Below are positions 25,902 to 34,685 of a stretch of 47,155 nucleotides of DNA, one piece after another. The DNA lies in the NCBI RefSeq assembly GCF_904846185.1, contig NZ_CAJGZQ010000027.1, positions 1 through 47,155 of the forward strand, written 5' to 3'. Under the pieces are notes generated by a model. The model was not told where the DNA came from. It ran no database searches and was given only the letters and a program-made list of their open reading frames with translations. Source of the DNA: Psychrobacter immobilis (GTDB lineage: Bacteria > Pseudomonadota > Gammaproteobacteria > Pseudomonadales > Moraxellaceae). The position numbers and the translations under genes were made by a program. Numbering within the stretch: position 1 is the stretch's first letter; every line of letters begins with the position of its first letter.

Positions 25902-28094
25902 ATGACTACCACGATCTTTGACACGCGCCACTACAATTATCCGCAGAACTTCATCGAGATTAAGCCCAAGCTGGCGCGTCTGGAAAAGGCAATTAAAAAG
26001 CTAGAGGAAAATTTAATCGATGCTAATAATGATGCAAGTATTGAGCTACTAAATGAAAGGCTGAATGGTGAATTAGGGTTAAAAGTAGACTACGCTCGTG
26101 AATTAAATCCTGACCAATTATTAGCAGCCACAACTATCGAAGGCAAAGTTTTGGTTATAGCAGGAGCTGGCTCAGGTAAGACTAAAACGCTTACGTATCG
26201 TACCAGTTATTTATTAGAGAGTGGGGTCACGCCCAAAAGCATCTTGCTACTGACCTTTACGCGTAAAGCCGCCAATGAAATAAAAGATAGAGCTAAGTCT
26301 TTGCTTGCGAATACCTTATTTGATAAACAGTCTGATGAAGACTTGGTAAAGGATAAGCTGCCAACTGATAAACGGCTCAACGATATCACCAGTGGTACTT
26401 TTCACTCTTTTTGCAATATGCTGCTGCGTCAATATTCAGGTTTATTGGGCATTAATCCGCGATTTACGATTTTAGACACGGGCGATAGTGAAGATGCCAT
26501 CGACTTAATTCACAAAGAAAAAAAGTATCCCGCGCAAAATAAGAGCCAAGCATTCCCGCGCAAAAAGACACTGCAAAATATCATTTCTAGCTCTCGGAAT
26601 AGACGTATTCACATCTGTGATTTAATCGAAAGCAGTTATCCTGACATCGCTGTGCATATTCCTATTATCGAACAATTGGCAGTTGATTTCCATGAGTACA
26701 AGCGTGCCAATCATCTCTACGACTTTGACGATATTATCAGTCAGGTCGTGCGCCATTTGAAGACGAATGATACCTTTCGCCAAATGCTACAAAACCAATA
26801 TCGCTACATCATGGTCGATGAATATCAAGACACCAATATTCCGCAAAAGCAGCTTATCGATCTGATTTGCGCACCTGCGTCGGTCTCGCTGATGGTCGTT
26901 GGCGATGATAATCAAAGTATCTATGCGTTTCGCGGTGCTAATTATGAGAACATCTTGCTCTTCGGTGAGACCTATCCAGAAGCAAGCCTGATTAAACTTG
27001 AGCAAAACTATCGTAGTACGCCTGCTGTTTTAAATTTTATCAATGCATTGTCCGCGCAAATCACGTTAGGGTATCAAAAACAATTGTACTCTGGTGCATT
27101 GATAAGTGGGCATAAGCCAGTGTTTAGCCGCCTAAGCAATGAGACAAAAGAAGCGAAATATATCGCCGATAAAATCATCGAGCTAAAGTCGGATCATGAC
27201 TACGATGATTTTGCGGTACTGTGCCGCACATCTTTTCAATCTAACTATGTCCAATTAGAGTTTATGGAGCGTCATATTCCATTCATTGTGGTGGGCGGTA
27301 TCAAGTTCATTGAAAGGCGACATATCAAAGATGTTTTGGCCTTTGTTAAAGTCCTCTATAACCCGAATGATACGATTGCTTGGCATCGTATTTTAACCTT
27401 ATTCCAAGGCGTGGGAATAGTCACCGCGACGTGTTTGACCCAAGCGATTAATGCCGATAACAACTCCTTTGAGCCACTACTCACGCCAAAGTTTGCTAAA
27501 AAAAGCGCACAGCTTGAGCCTTTATATAATACGCTGACTAAGGCAAATCAGGCTGAATCCGTCGAGAGGGTCATTGAGCATATTTTAGAGTTCTATATTC
27601 CTGTCTTAAAAACAATTGAAGAAAATTGGCGAGAGCGCAACGAAGACTTTCGTGTGCTCAAAAATTTGGCAATAGAACACAGTAGCCTTGATAACTTCTT
27701 AGAAAATTTGGCACTCGATCCGCCCAATGATTCGGTCGCAGCCATGGATAAACCAGAAGATAATGACACAGATAAAGTGACGATTTCGACCATTCACAGT
27801 GCCAAAGGTTTAGAGTGGCCAGTGGTGTTTGTTAACTCATTGGTCGATGGTATCACGCCGCACTATCGCTCTTTGGATGACTTTGAGGAGCTAGAAGAAG
27901 AGCGTAAATTATTCTACGTTGCTTGTAGTCGCGCCAAGAGCAGACTGTATCTAACGGCACCTGATTACTTTGCCAGTTATTCAGGGTATTTTGACAAGCC
28001 GTCGCGGTTTATCGCGGAGCTGTCTGCTGATGAAGTGACGGTAGAAAATTCTAAACAAGTGAGAGAAGAGAGTGATGATCCAGTGTGGTGGTGA
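25902..28094 (+). CDS. SF1A DNA helicase, UvrD/Rep-like
   Basis: ATP-dependent DNA helicase of 730 residues. An N-terminal coiled-coil-like extension (about 15-65) precedes the Q motif (ELNPDQLLA). Motif I AGAGSGKT lies near 87-94, motif Ia LLTFTRKAA follows, motif II DEYQD is at 306-310, motif III VVGDDNQSIYAFRGA, motif IV EQNYRST, motif V STIHSAKGLEWPVVF and motif VI FYVACSRAKSRLYL. No nuclease domain is present. It is shorter at the C-terminus than E. coli UvrD and ends in an acidic tail. It stands 126 bases before the TerB gene on the same strand, so it may belong to the same cluster; a general repair role is the alternative. Confidence 0.92.
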   Translation: MTTTIFDTRHYNYPQNFIEIKPKLARLEKAIKKLEENLIDANNDASIELLNERLNGELGLKVDYARELNPDQLLAATTIEGKVLVIAGAGSGKTKTLTYRTSYLLESGVTPKSILLLTFTRKAANEIKDRAKSLLANTLFDKQSDEDLVKDKLPTDKRLNDITSGTFHSFCNMLLRQYSGLLGINPRFTILDTGDSEDAIDLIHKEKKYPAQNKSQAFPRKKTLQNIISSSRNRRIHICDLIESSYPDIAVHIPIIEQLAVDFHEYKRANHLYDFDDIISQVVRHLKTNDTFRQMLQNQYRYIMVDEYQDTNIPQKQLIDLICAPASVSLMVVGDDNQSIYAFRGANYENILLFGETYPEASLIKLEQNYRSTPAVLNFINALSAQITLGYQKQLYSGALISGHKPVFSRLSNETKEAKYIADKIIELKSDHDYDDFAVLCRTSFQSNYVQLEFMERHIPFIVVGGIKFIERRHIKDVLAFVKVLYNPNDTIAWHRILTLFQGVGIVTATCLTQAINADNNSFEPLLTPKFAKKSAQLEPLYNTLTKANQAESVERVIEHILEFYIPVLKTIEENWRERNEDFRVLKNLAIEHSSLDNFLENLALDPPNDSVAAMDKPEDNDTDKVTISTIHSAKGLEWPVVFVNSLVDGITPHYRSLDDFEELEEERKLFYVACSRAKSRLYLTAPDYFASYSGYFDKPSRFIAELSADEVTVENSKQVREESDDPVWW

Positions 28095-28163
28095 TTTTTT
28101 TGTTTATCGATAAATAATGTAAAAATACAGGCATAAATAATGCGCGTTTGTTGTTAGAATGGT

Positions 28164-28176
28164 ATCGGCGACCGAT
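28164..28176. promoter_or_regulatory. Palindrome before the TerB gene, possible operator
   Basis: ATCGG-CGA-CCGAT is a 13-base palindrome 45 bases upstream of the TerB-domain gene start. It is short and could be chance; its place in the only sizeable gap inside the cluster suggests a regulator site. Confidence 0.3.
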
Positions 28177-28220
28177 TCTTTACACCACCTTCGTACTACT
28201 CAGCATGGACTTTATCATTA

Positions 28221-30629
28221 ATGAAGAATTTTATTGCCGACGTGAAGGCACTTTTTAGACAAAAATATGATGCCGACGCTCAAGGTAATAAAGCAAATAA
28301 GCCCGCCTTTATAGACTTGCCACCTGATATCAAGCCCGATAACCGGCATAGAGTAAGTCAGTCTAGTCAAAATGATGATACAGATGATTTCGCGTCATTT
28401 ATCATCTCATCTGGTAAATCTAACAATGTTTCTGGTGTTTCAGCCAATAAGCAGTTAGGACGCTGGTTCAAAGAAAATGAATCCTTTGATATTAAAGGAC
28501 GCTTTATTGACCGCGGTTTTTATTATGTTGGTGGTCAGCTTACAATGCTAACGGGGTTTGGTATTGAACCTTCGCTAGTCGATGACAGTTTACCTGCCAG
28601 CTCTCCAAACATCATCCACAGTATTTCGCAAATTTATTATGATGAGTCGCTTGGTTATTGGCCAAGTTATGAGCGTTTGTCCATTAAATGCCGAGGCGCT
28701 TATCTTGATTGGCTAGCTTCAAATCGCGCGCATCCAAGTACGCCTATTGGCTATGTATTCATTTATTTTGGCGGTTTTGAGCGCCGTATCATTGAACATA
28801 TTAACGATGATGTTGTCTCCGATACTGAGTTTATGGCTATCTATGAAGAAGTGACACGACTCAATCGTATTTATGGCAGCCAGTCTGCTTCGTTCGACAG
28901 TTATTCAGCACATTTTTTAGCATTTATGACTCTTATTCGGTCCTTGTTATTTGAAGACAAAGCGCAAACAGGGCATTTACTACCACCGCCTGTCACTAGC
29001 CAAAACCTAAACTTTAAGATGCATTTGGCAAAGACGGTAGCGTTGCAATTGCCTATTCCTGCGTCATTAGCATGGGAGTGGTTGGTATATTCTAATGAAT
29101 ACAATTTTAAAACTCCCGCCAAGCGCTGTGAAGATACGTTCAAAGATTTATTTAAAATTCTTTACCATGACGCTTATCCAAACGGTTTTGTAGTTTCTGC
29201 CAATAAAACTAGGCTCAAGCTCATCTATAACGCTGCCAGTCGTTCTATCATTAGCGTAGAGCTTACACTTGATGACTTGCCAGACCCAAGCATCCTGCGA
29301 GCACCTGTCAAAAAACTTATAACTATCGCTGAACAATGCAATGATGCTTTAGATGTTTACAGTCGTTATCTGGGAAAAGAAGGCCGCTCGGCTGATGATA
29401 TTGCCGCTGTTATGCTACTGCCGAAACCCTTACTTCATAACTATCACCATCCTGCAATTGAAAAATTTAAAACATGGGCACAGTCCATTATAGAAAACGA
29501 TGAAGGGCTGACAACGACTAAAGAGTTATGGGCATATTTGGATAAAACTTTGCCGCCAACATCTAGCAAAGCGCTGAGTAAAAAGCAAAATGAGCTGATT
29601 ATTAATTTGGTAGAGCTTGCTGGTTTTGGTATTGCTCCAGACCAACGTTATCATCAGACGCGCCTGCAATCGGACGGTTATGCCGTGCTATTTGCTTGCG
29701 GTCATGGTGCGCATTGTGAAGGTTTCGAACCGAGCTCGTCGTTCTATCAAATCAGCCTAGCTATGAGATTAGGGGCAATGGTAGCGACTATTAATGGTTA
29801 TGTTGATAAAAGGGAAGTGGATACACTATTGACGCTGCTCAATCAAGACAGTCAACTGACCACTATTGAAAAAGAATCGCTGACCGCTTATTTGCTATGG
29901 CAGTTAAATACCCCAGCAAATATGGCAGGTCTAAAAGCGACATTGGCTGATCTTGACACGCAATATATTGGCTTTATTAGCCGTTTTATCATTACCGTTG
30001 CTTTAGCGAATGGCAATATTGAACCCAGTCAAATCAAACAAATAGAAAAGTTATATCAAGCTTTAGGTCTGGATAAAACGTTAGTGACTAGTGATATTCA
30101 TCAGCTAACGACGAATAAAAAAGTAAACATAGGCATAAAAAATGAGCCCGAAACCAAAGACAATAGCAGCAAAAGTAGCCGTTCATTTAGTTTTGATGCC
30201 GAACTGTTGGCGCTACATGAACGTGAGACTGCAGTGGCTAAAGCGATGCTAAGTAAGATCTTTGCTGTAGAAGATGAAGAAAGCGAAGATGATATAAAAG
30301 AGAGTGTACTATTAAAAATAAGCAGTAAGACGGCGACTGAGCATCACAGTAACGCGCCTGTTAACAATCATAGTTCAGGTAATGAGGCGGTCATAAACGG
30401 ACTAGATCGTAGTCACAGCCAACTGTATCAAGAGCTTATTAGTGCCGAAGTATGGCAACGTGAAGCCGTCAACGAATTATGCGAATCGTTAAATCTAATG
30501 ATAAATGGTGCTATCGAAACCATTAACGACTGGGCATACGATAAAGTTGATGCACCCGTATTAGAAGATGATGATGAAGTGGTCGTTGATTTTGAGATTG
30601 TCGACGAGTTAAAAGCGTTGAATTCATAG
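28221..30629 (+). CDS. TerB-domain protein, SngA-like (Shango defence)
   Basis: An 802-residue cytoplasmic protein. The TerB_N domain (about 75-300) has the signature ESLGYWPSYERLSIKCRGAYL and then IGYVFIYFGGFERR. The central TerB domain (about 485-630) contains INGYVDKREVDTLL and ANGNIEPSQIKQIEKLY, helical pairs like those of TerB. A TerB_C-type region fills about 655-802 with a charged, acidic end. A CGHGAHC cluster (C493, H495, H498, C499) could bind metal. In Shango as I recall it, SngA is the TerB-domain component beside an ATPase and a helicase. The sngB-like gene follows after 34 bases. No strong ribosome site precedes the ATG. Confidence 0.82.
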   Translation: MKNFIADVKALFRQKYDADAQGNKANKPAFIDLPPDIKPDNRHRVSQSSQNDDTDDFASFIISSGKSNNVSGVSANKQLGRWFKENESFDIKGRFIDRGFYYVGGQLTMLTGFGIEPSLVDDSLPASSPNIIHSISQIYYDESLGYWPSYERLSIKCRGAYLDWLASNRAHPSTPIGYVFIYFGGFERRIIEHINDDVVSDTEFMAIYEEVTRLNRIYGSQSASFDSYSAHFLAFMTLIRSLLFEDKAQTGHLLPPPVTSQNLNFKMHLAKTVALQLPIPASLAWEWLVYSNEYNFKTPAKRCEDTFKDLFKILYHDAYPNGFVVSANKTRLKLIYNAASRSIISVELTLDDLPDPSILRAPVKKLITIAEQCNDALDVYSRYLGKEGRSADDIAAVMLLPKPLLHNYHHPAIEKFKTWAQSIIENDEGLTTTKELWAYLDKTLPPTSSKALSKKQNELIINLVELAGFGIAPDQRYHQTRLQSDGYAVLFACGHGAHCEGFEPSSSFYQISLAMRLGAMVATINGYVDKREVDTLLTLLNQDSQLTTIEKESLTAYLLWQLNTPANMAGLKATLADLDTQYIGFISRFIITVALANGNIEPSQIKQIEKLYQALGLDKTLVTSDIHQLTTNKKVNIGIKNEPETKDNSSKSSRSFSFDAELLALHERETAVAKAMLSKIFAVEDEESEDDIKESVLLKISSKTATEHHSNAPVNNHSSGNEAVINGLDRSHSQLYQELISAEVWQREAVNELCESLNLMINGAIETINDWAYDKVDAPVLEDDDEVVVDFEIVDELKALNS

Positions 30630-30663
30630 CACACTAAAAATAGTGGATTAAAAAGGAATAAAG

Positions 30664-31986
30664 ATGAGTAGTAAAAAAATTAGAGCCAAAGAACGCGACG
30701 CGATTATCCAGTCGCTCAAGGCTGGCGTTACCCCCAAAGTTGGTATTCAGCATATCCAAGTGGGACGTATTAATGAGCTCAAAGCTTTGATAGATGATAT
30801 TGAACGTGTGGCTGATGGCGGTTCTGCGTTTCGGCTGATTATTGGGGAATATGGGTCGGGCAAGACTTTCTTTTTGAGCGTGGTTCGCGCCATTGCACTT
30901 GAGCGTAAATTGGTCACGGTGAATGCGGATTTATCGCCTGACAGACGCATTCAAGCATCGTCAGGCCAAGCGAGGAATTTATATTCTGAGCTGATGCGTA
31001 ACTTATCGACGCGCAATAAGCCTGATGGCAATGGGCTTGCTAGTGTGGTTGAGCGTTTTATTACCGAAGCACGCAAACAAGCGGACAGTAGCGGAGAGGC
31101 TATCAGTGACGTTATCCAGCAAAATTTAGCTGAATTGACTGAGTTGGTAGGTGGTTATGATTTTGCAAAAGTCATTGAAGCGTATTGGCAAGGGCACGAA
31201 GAAGGTAATGACGAGTTAAAAGCCAACGCTATTCGCTGGTTACGTGCAGAATACGCTACTAAGACTGATGCCAGACGCGACTTAGGTGTGCGCACTATTA
31301 TTTCCGACTCATCCTTTTATGACTCTTTAAAAATCATGAGTTTATTCGTCCGTCAAGCTGGTTATCAAGGATTGCTCGTTAATTTGGACGAGATGGTCAA
31401 TCTATACAAGCTTAACAGCACTCAAGCGCGCCAAGGTAACTATGAGCAAATATTGCGTATCTTAAATGATTGTTTGCAAGGTACAGCTGAGCATTTAGGG
31501 TTTTTATTAGGGGGTACGCCTGAGTTTTTACTCGATCCGCGCAAAGGCTTATACAGCTACGATGCTTTGCAAACTCGCTTAGCGGACAACAGCTTTGCCA
31601 AGCAGGCAGGGGTAATTGATTATTCTTCTCCAGCGTTACATTTGGCTAGCCTAACGCCAGAGGAGCTGTATATTTTGCTAAAAAACCTACGTCATGTTTA
31701 TGCAGGCGGCGATGAGTCTGCATATCTAGTGCCTGATGAATCACTACAAGCTTTCTTGCAACACTGTAGCCAAACGATTGGCGATGCTTACTTCAGAACG
31801 CCACGTAATACCATCAAGGCATTTTTAGATATGCTAGCTGTCATCGACCAAAATCCTACTATCTCATGGAATCATCTGATTCAATCCGTAGCTATCGACC
31901 CTGAAACACCTTCAGATATGGACATCGATATGAGCGACCTTAGTGACATGGATGAAGATGATGGACTAGCAGACTTTAGCTTATAA
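30664..31986 (+). CDS. BrxD-like P-loop ATPase, SngB-like (Shango defence)
   Basis: A 440-residue AAA-type ATPase of the DUF2791/BREX ATP-binding family. AAGGA precedes the ATG. Walker A is GEYGSGKT at about 61-68 in RLIIGEYGSGKTFFL; a Walker B-like LLVNLDEMVNL lies near 240-250, followed by FLLGGTPEFL (sensor-like). The C-terminal part (ALHLASLTPEELYILLKNLRHVY) is typical of BrxD proteins, and the protein ends in a Met/Asp/Ser acidic tail. Flanked by TerB and SF2 helicase genes with gaps of 34 and 28 bases, which points to one operon. BREX itself is unlikely, since no pglX, pglZ or brxC is present. Confidence 0.85.
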   Translation: MSSKKIRAKERDAIIQSLKAGVTPKVGIQHIQVGRINELKALIDDIERVADGGSAFRLIIGEYGSGKTFFLSVVRAIALERKLVTVNADLSPDRRIQASSGQARNLYSELMRNLSTRNKPDGNGLASVVERFITEARKQADSSGEAISDVIQQNLAELTELVGGYDFAKVIEAYWQGHEEGNDELKANAIRWLRAEYATKTDARRDLGVRTIISDSSFYDSLKIMSLFVRQAGYQGLLVNLDEMVNLYKLNSTQARQGNYEQILRILNDCLQGTAEHLGFLLGGTPEFLLDPRKGLYSYDALQTRLADNSFAKQAGVIDYSSPALHLASLTPEELYILLKNLRHVYAGGDESAYLVPDESLQAFLQHCSQTIGDAYFRTPRNTIKAFLDMLAVIDQNPTISWNHLIQSVAIDPETPSDMDIDMSDLSDMDEDDGLADFSL

Positions 31987-32014
31987 GACGAATGCCTACT
32001 TTGAGAGATTTAAT

Positions 32015-34369
32015 TTGAGAGATGCCCATACTGAGCTTGATAAGCGTATACAACGCTGGATATTTGACCAAGGCTGGCATGGACTCCGGGAAGTACAAGC
32101 CAAAGCCATTGCGCCCATTTTATCAGGGCAAACGGATGTGCTTATTAGTGCGGCAACCGCTGCGGGTAAAACAGAAGCTTTCTTTTTGCCTGCCTGTAGC
32201 GCTATCGCTCATCAAGACAAGGGCGTTGGTATTCTTTATATCAGTCCGTTAAAAGCTTTGATTAATGACCAGTATCGACGCTTGCAAAGTCTAGCAGAGC
32301 TGCTCGATATGCAAGTGACGCCTTGGCATGGTGACAGTGCGCTAGCTAAAAAGAAGCAACAGAAAAAGTCGCCATCGGGTATTATTTTGATTACCCCTGA
32401 ATCGCTTGAGTCTCTACTAATACGAGATGCAGGCTGGGTGAAACAAGCTTTTGGCGAGCTCAAATATATTGTCATTGACGAGTTTCATGCCTTCTTGGGT
32501 AGCGAGCGTGGTCAGCATCTATTGTCACTTTTGACCCGTCTTGAGCATGTAGCTGGACGGCTAGACGCGCCTATTCCACGAGTGGCATTAAGTGCAACTT
32601 TGGGCGATATAGAAACTGTGCCTTTATCACTACGCCCCAATAATTCTTTACCTTGTGTCATTATTAAGGATACTGAATCGACTTCCAACGTCAAAGTTCA
32701 GCTAAAAGGTTATGTAGACCCTAACCAAGTAATGCACAAGCTTCAAAGCAATGGGTCTAAGAGCTATTATGATAATAATGACATTGATGAGAGCTATATA
32801 GCTATTGATTCGAAAAGCGAAAGTGCTCAGATTAGTGAGTTTAAGGATGATAATTCTCTAATTCATAGTTATCAGCTTGCTCATGATGCTCAATCACAAA
32901 TATGCACGGATTTATATCGCTTCTGCCGTGGCGGTAATCATCTTATATTCGCCAATAGCCGTAAGCGTACTGAACTCATAGCTGCATTGCTAAGTGACAA
33001 GTGTGAGCATAATATCGTTCCCAATGAGTTTTTCCCCCACCACGGCTCGTTAGCAAAAGAATTAAGAGAAGGTTTAGAGCAGCGTTTGCAAAAAGAGGAT
33101 TTGCCGACTACCGCCGTCTGTACCATGACTTTAGAGCTAGGTATAGATATTGGTAAAGTTGATTCTGTCGTACAAGTGACAGCTCCGCATTCAGTTTCAA
33201 GCTTACGGCAACGGCTTGGGCGCTCGGGTAGGCGCGGTGGTTCGTCAGTGCTGCGTATGCTTATCACCGAAAAGCAAATCGATATCGATACCAGTTTGGT
33301 GGATAGACTGCGACTACAGCTTATACAGTCATTAGCAATGATAAGACTGCTTATCGCTAGCAGATGGTTTGAGCCTGCCGATACGTCGCTCTATCACTTC
33401 TCAACGCTCCTTCATCAAGTGCTCGCGACTATCGGTCAATGGGGTGGTATCCGTGCCGACCAAATTTATACTTTGCTATGTAGACAAGGACCTTTTCAAA
33501 AGATAACGCCTACTCACTTTAAATCCTTATTATCACAAATGGGCGCGATGCAACTGATTACTCAGCTTGGCAATCAGCAATTGGTATTAGGGATAGTAGG
33601 CGAGCGTATCGTTGGTCATTATACTTTTTATGCGGTGTTTAAAACGCCAGAGGAATATCGTCTTGTGGCTGGTAGTAAAACACTAGGCACATTACCCGTC
33701 ACTACTTTGCTGCTACCCGAACAATACATCATCTTTGCGGGTATACGCTGGCAAGTCAAAGATATCGATATGGATAAAAAGGTCATTTATGTGGTTGCTG
33801 TCCAAGGCGGCGGTCAGCCTCCAAAATTTGATGGCGGCGGAGATATGTCGATACACGACCGAGTCCGTCAAGAGATGTATGACATATTAACTAAAGGTGA
33901 CTATCGTATTTCAGTCGGCGATAAAAAAGTCGATTTTGCTGATAAAACGGCGCGTGAATTGTTTACAGAAAGCATTGAGACTTTTGATAGGTGTCAATTG
34001 CGTCATCGGCCAATAATAGATCAAGACGGTAATACTTATATTTTTACATGGCGCGGAGACAAAGTCGTTCATACCCTAGCAGCTTTGCTTATGCAGCATG
34101 ATTTCTCTACTGAGGTATATGCAGGAGTTATCTGTGTTCATAAAGTCAATTCGGTTCAGGTTATTAGGTTTTTGAGAGATTTAGCCTCCAGTAATATGCC
34201 GTCTGCGACTGAGCTTGCCGAAAACGTACCCAACAAGATGATTGAGAAATTTGATGAATATTTGCCTGAGGATTTATTAAATCTTGGCTATGGTGCAAAG
34301 GCTTTTGATACTGATGGTCTCAGTGACTGGTTGCAGCTATTATTTGAAAGAGAAGTTGACTACAAATAA
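32015..34369 (+). CDS. Large SF2 DEAD/DEAH helicase, SngC-like (Shango defence)
   Basis: A 784-residue Lhr/BrxH-like helicase. Motif I SAATAAGKT is at 45-53, motif Ia YISPLKALINDQ, motif II DEFH at 155-158, motif III LSATLGD, motif V LELGIDIGKVDSVVQ, and motif VI QRLGRSGRRGG. A long C-terminal region (about 420-784) resembles the winged-helix and Lhr-core-like part. Start is TTG: no ATG or GTG lies in frame near, the frame is open back into the previous gene, and GAGAG lies seven bases before TTG 32015. A 10-base direct duplication (TTTGAGAGAT) covers this start region. Ends the cluster. Confidence 0.88.
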   Translation: MRDAHTELDKRIQRWIFDQGWHGLREVQAKAIAPILSGQTDVLISAATAAGKTEAFFLPACSAIAHQDKGVGILYISPLKALINDQYRRLQSLAELLDMQVTPWHGDSALAKKKQQKKSPSGIILITPESLESLLIRDAGWVKQAFGELKYIVIDEFHAFLGSERGQHLLSLLTRLEHVAGRLDAPIPRVALSATLGDIETVPLSLRPNNSLPCVIIKDTESTSNVKVQLKGYVDPNQVMHKLQSNGSKSYYDNNDIDESYIAIDSKSESAQISEFKDDNSLIHSYQLAHDAQSQICTDLYRFCRGGNHLIFANSRKRTELIAALLSDKCEHNIVPNEFFPHHGSLAKELREGLEQRLQKEDLPTTAVCTMTLELGIDIGKVDSVVQVTAPHSVSSLRQRLGRSGRRGGSSVLRMLITEKQIDIDTSLVDRLRLQLIQSLAMIRLLIASRWFEPADTSLYHFSTLLHQVLATIGQWGGIRADQIYTLLCRQGPFQKITPTHFKSLLSQMGAMQLITQLGNQQLVLGIVGERIVGHYTFYAVFKTPEEYRLVAGSKTLGTLPVTTLLLPEQYIIFAGIRWQVKDIDMDKKVIYVVAVQGGGQPPKFDGGGDMSIHDRVRQEMYDILTKGDYRISVGDKKVDFADKTARELFTESIETFDRCQLRHRPIIDQDGNTYIFTWRGDKVVHTLAALLMQHDFSTEVYAGVICVHKVNSVQVIRFLRDLASSNMPSATELAENVPNKMIEKFDEYLPEDLLNLGYGAKAFDTDGLSDWLQLLFEREVDYK

Positions 34370-34685
34370 AATTTTGGAAGCTACGCAACGCACCACCTTT
34401 TTGTAAAATATGTTTATTACTTCAATAGCGTTTCTAAATAACCGACTAGAATTACCTATATTCAGTTTAGAAAGAATAATTTAAAGACAAAACCTTCGTT
34501 AACTTATTAAATTATTCCTATCAAAAATACCTTTTCAAAAACCCCATAACCAAAAGTATTTAATAGCAAAAATATTTATGAGATTGGGGTTTAATATTCA
34601 GCTCAATACGTTACTATTACCACCTTATTCCGTTAGACCCTCATATTTGATACTCTGTATTAACACCATAAGAAAAGGATAGGTT
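34370..34685. other. Intergenic region after the defence cluster
   Basis: About 315 AT-rich bases. No obvious terminator follows the SF2 helicase. AAACCCCA (34539-34546) and TGGGGTTT (34585-34592) form an 8-base inverted repeat across a 38-base gap, about 95 bases before the flavoenzyme gene. No coding frame is seen. Confidence 0.5.

Noticed and set aside
30664..34369. BREX system
   Set aside because: The ATPase and helicase resemble BrxD and BrxH-type proteins, but pglX, pglZ, brxC, brxA and brxB are absent and a TerB protein is present instead.
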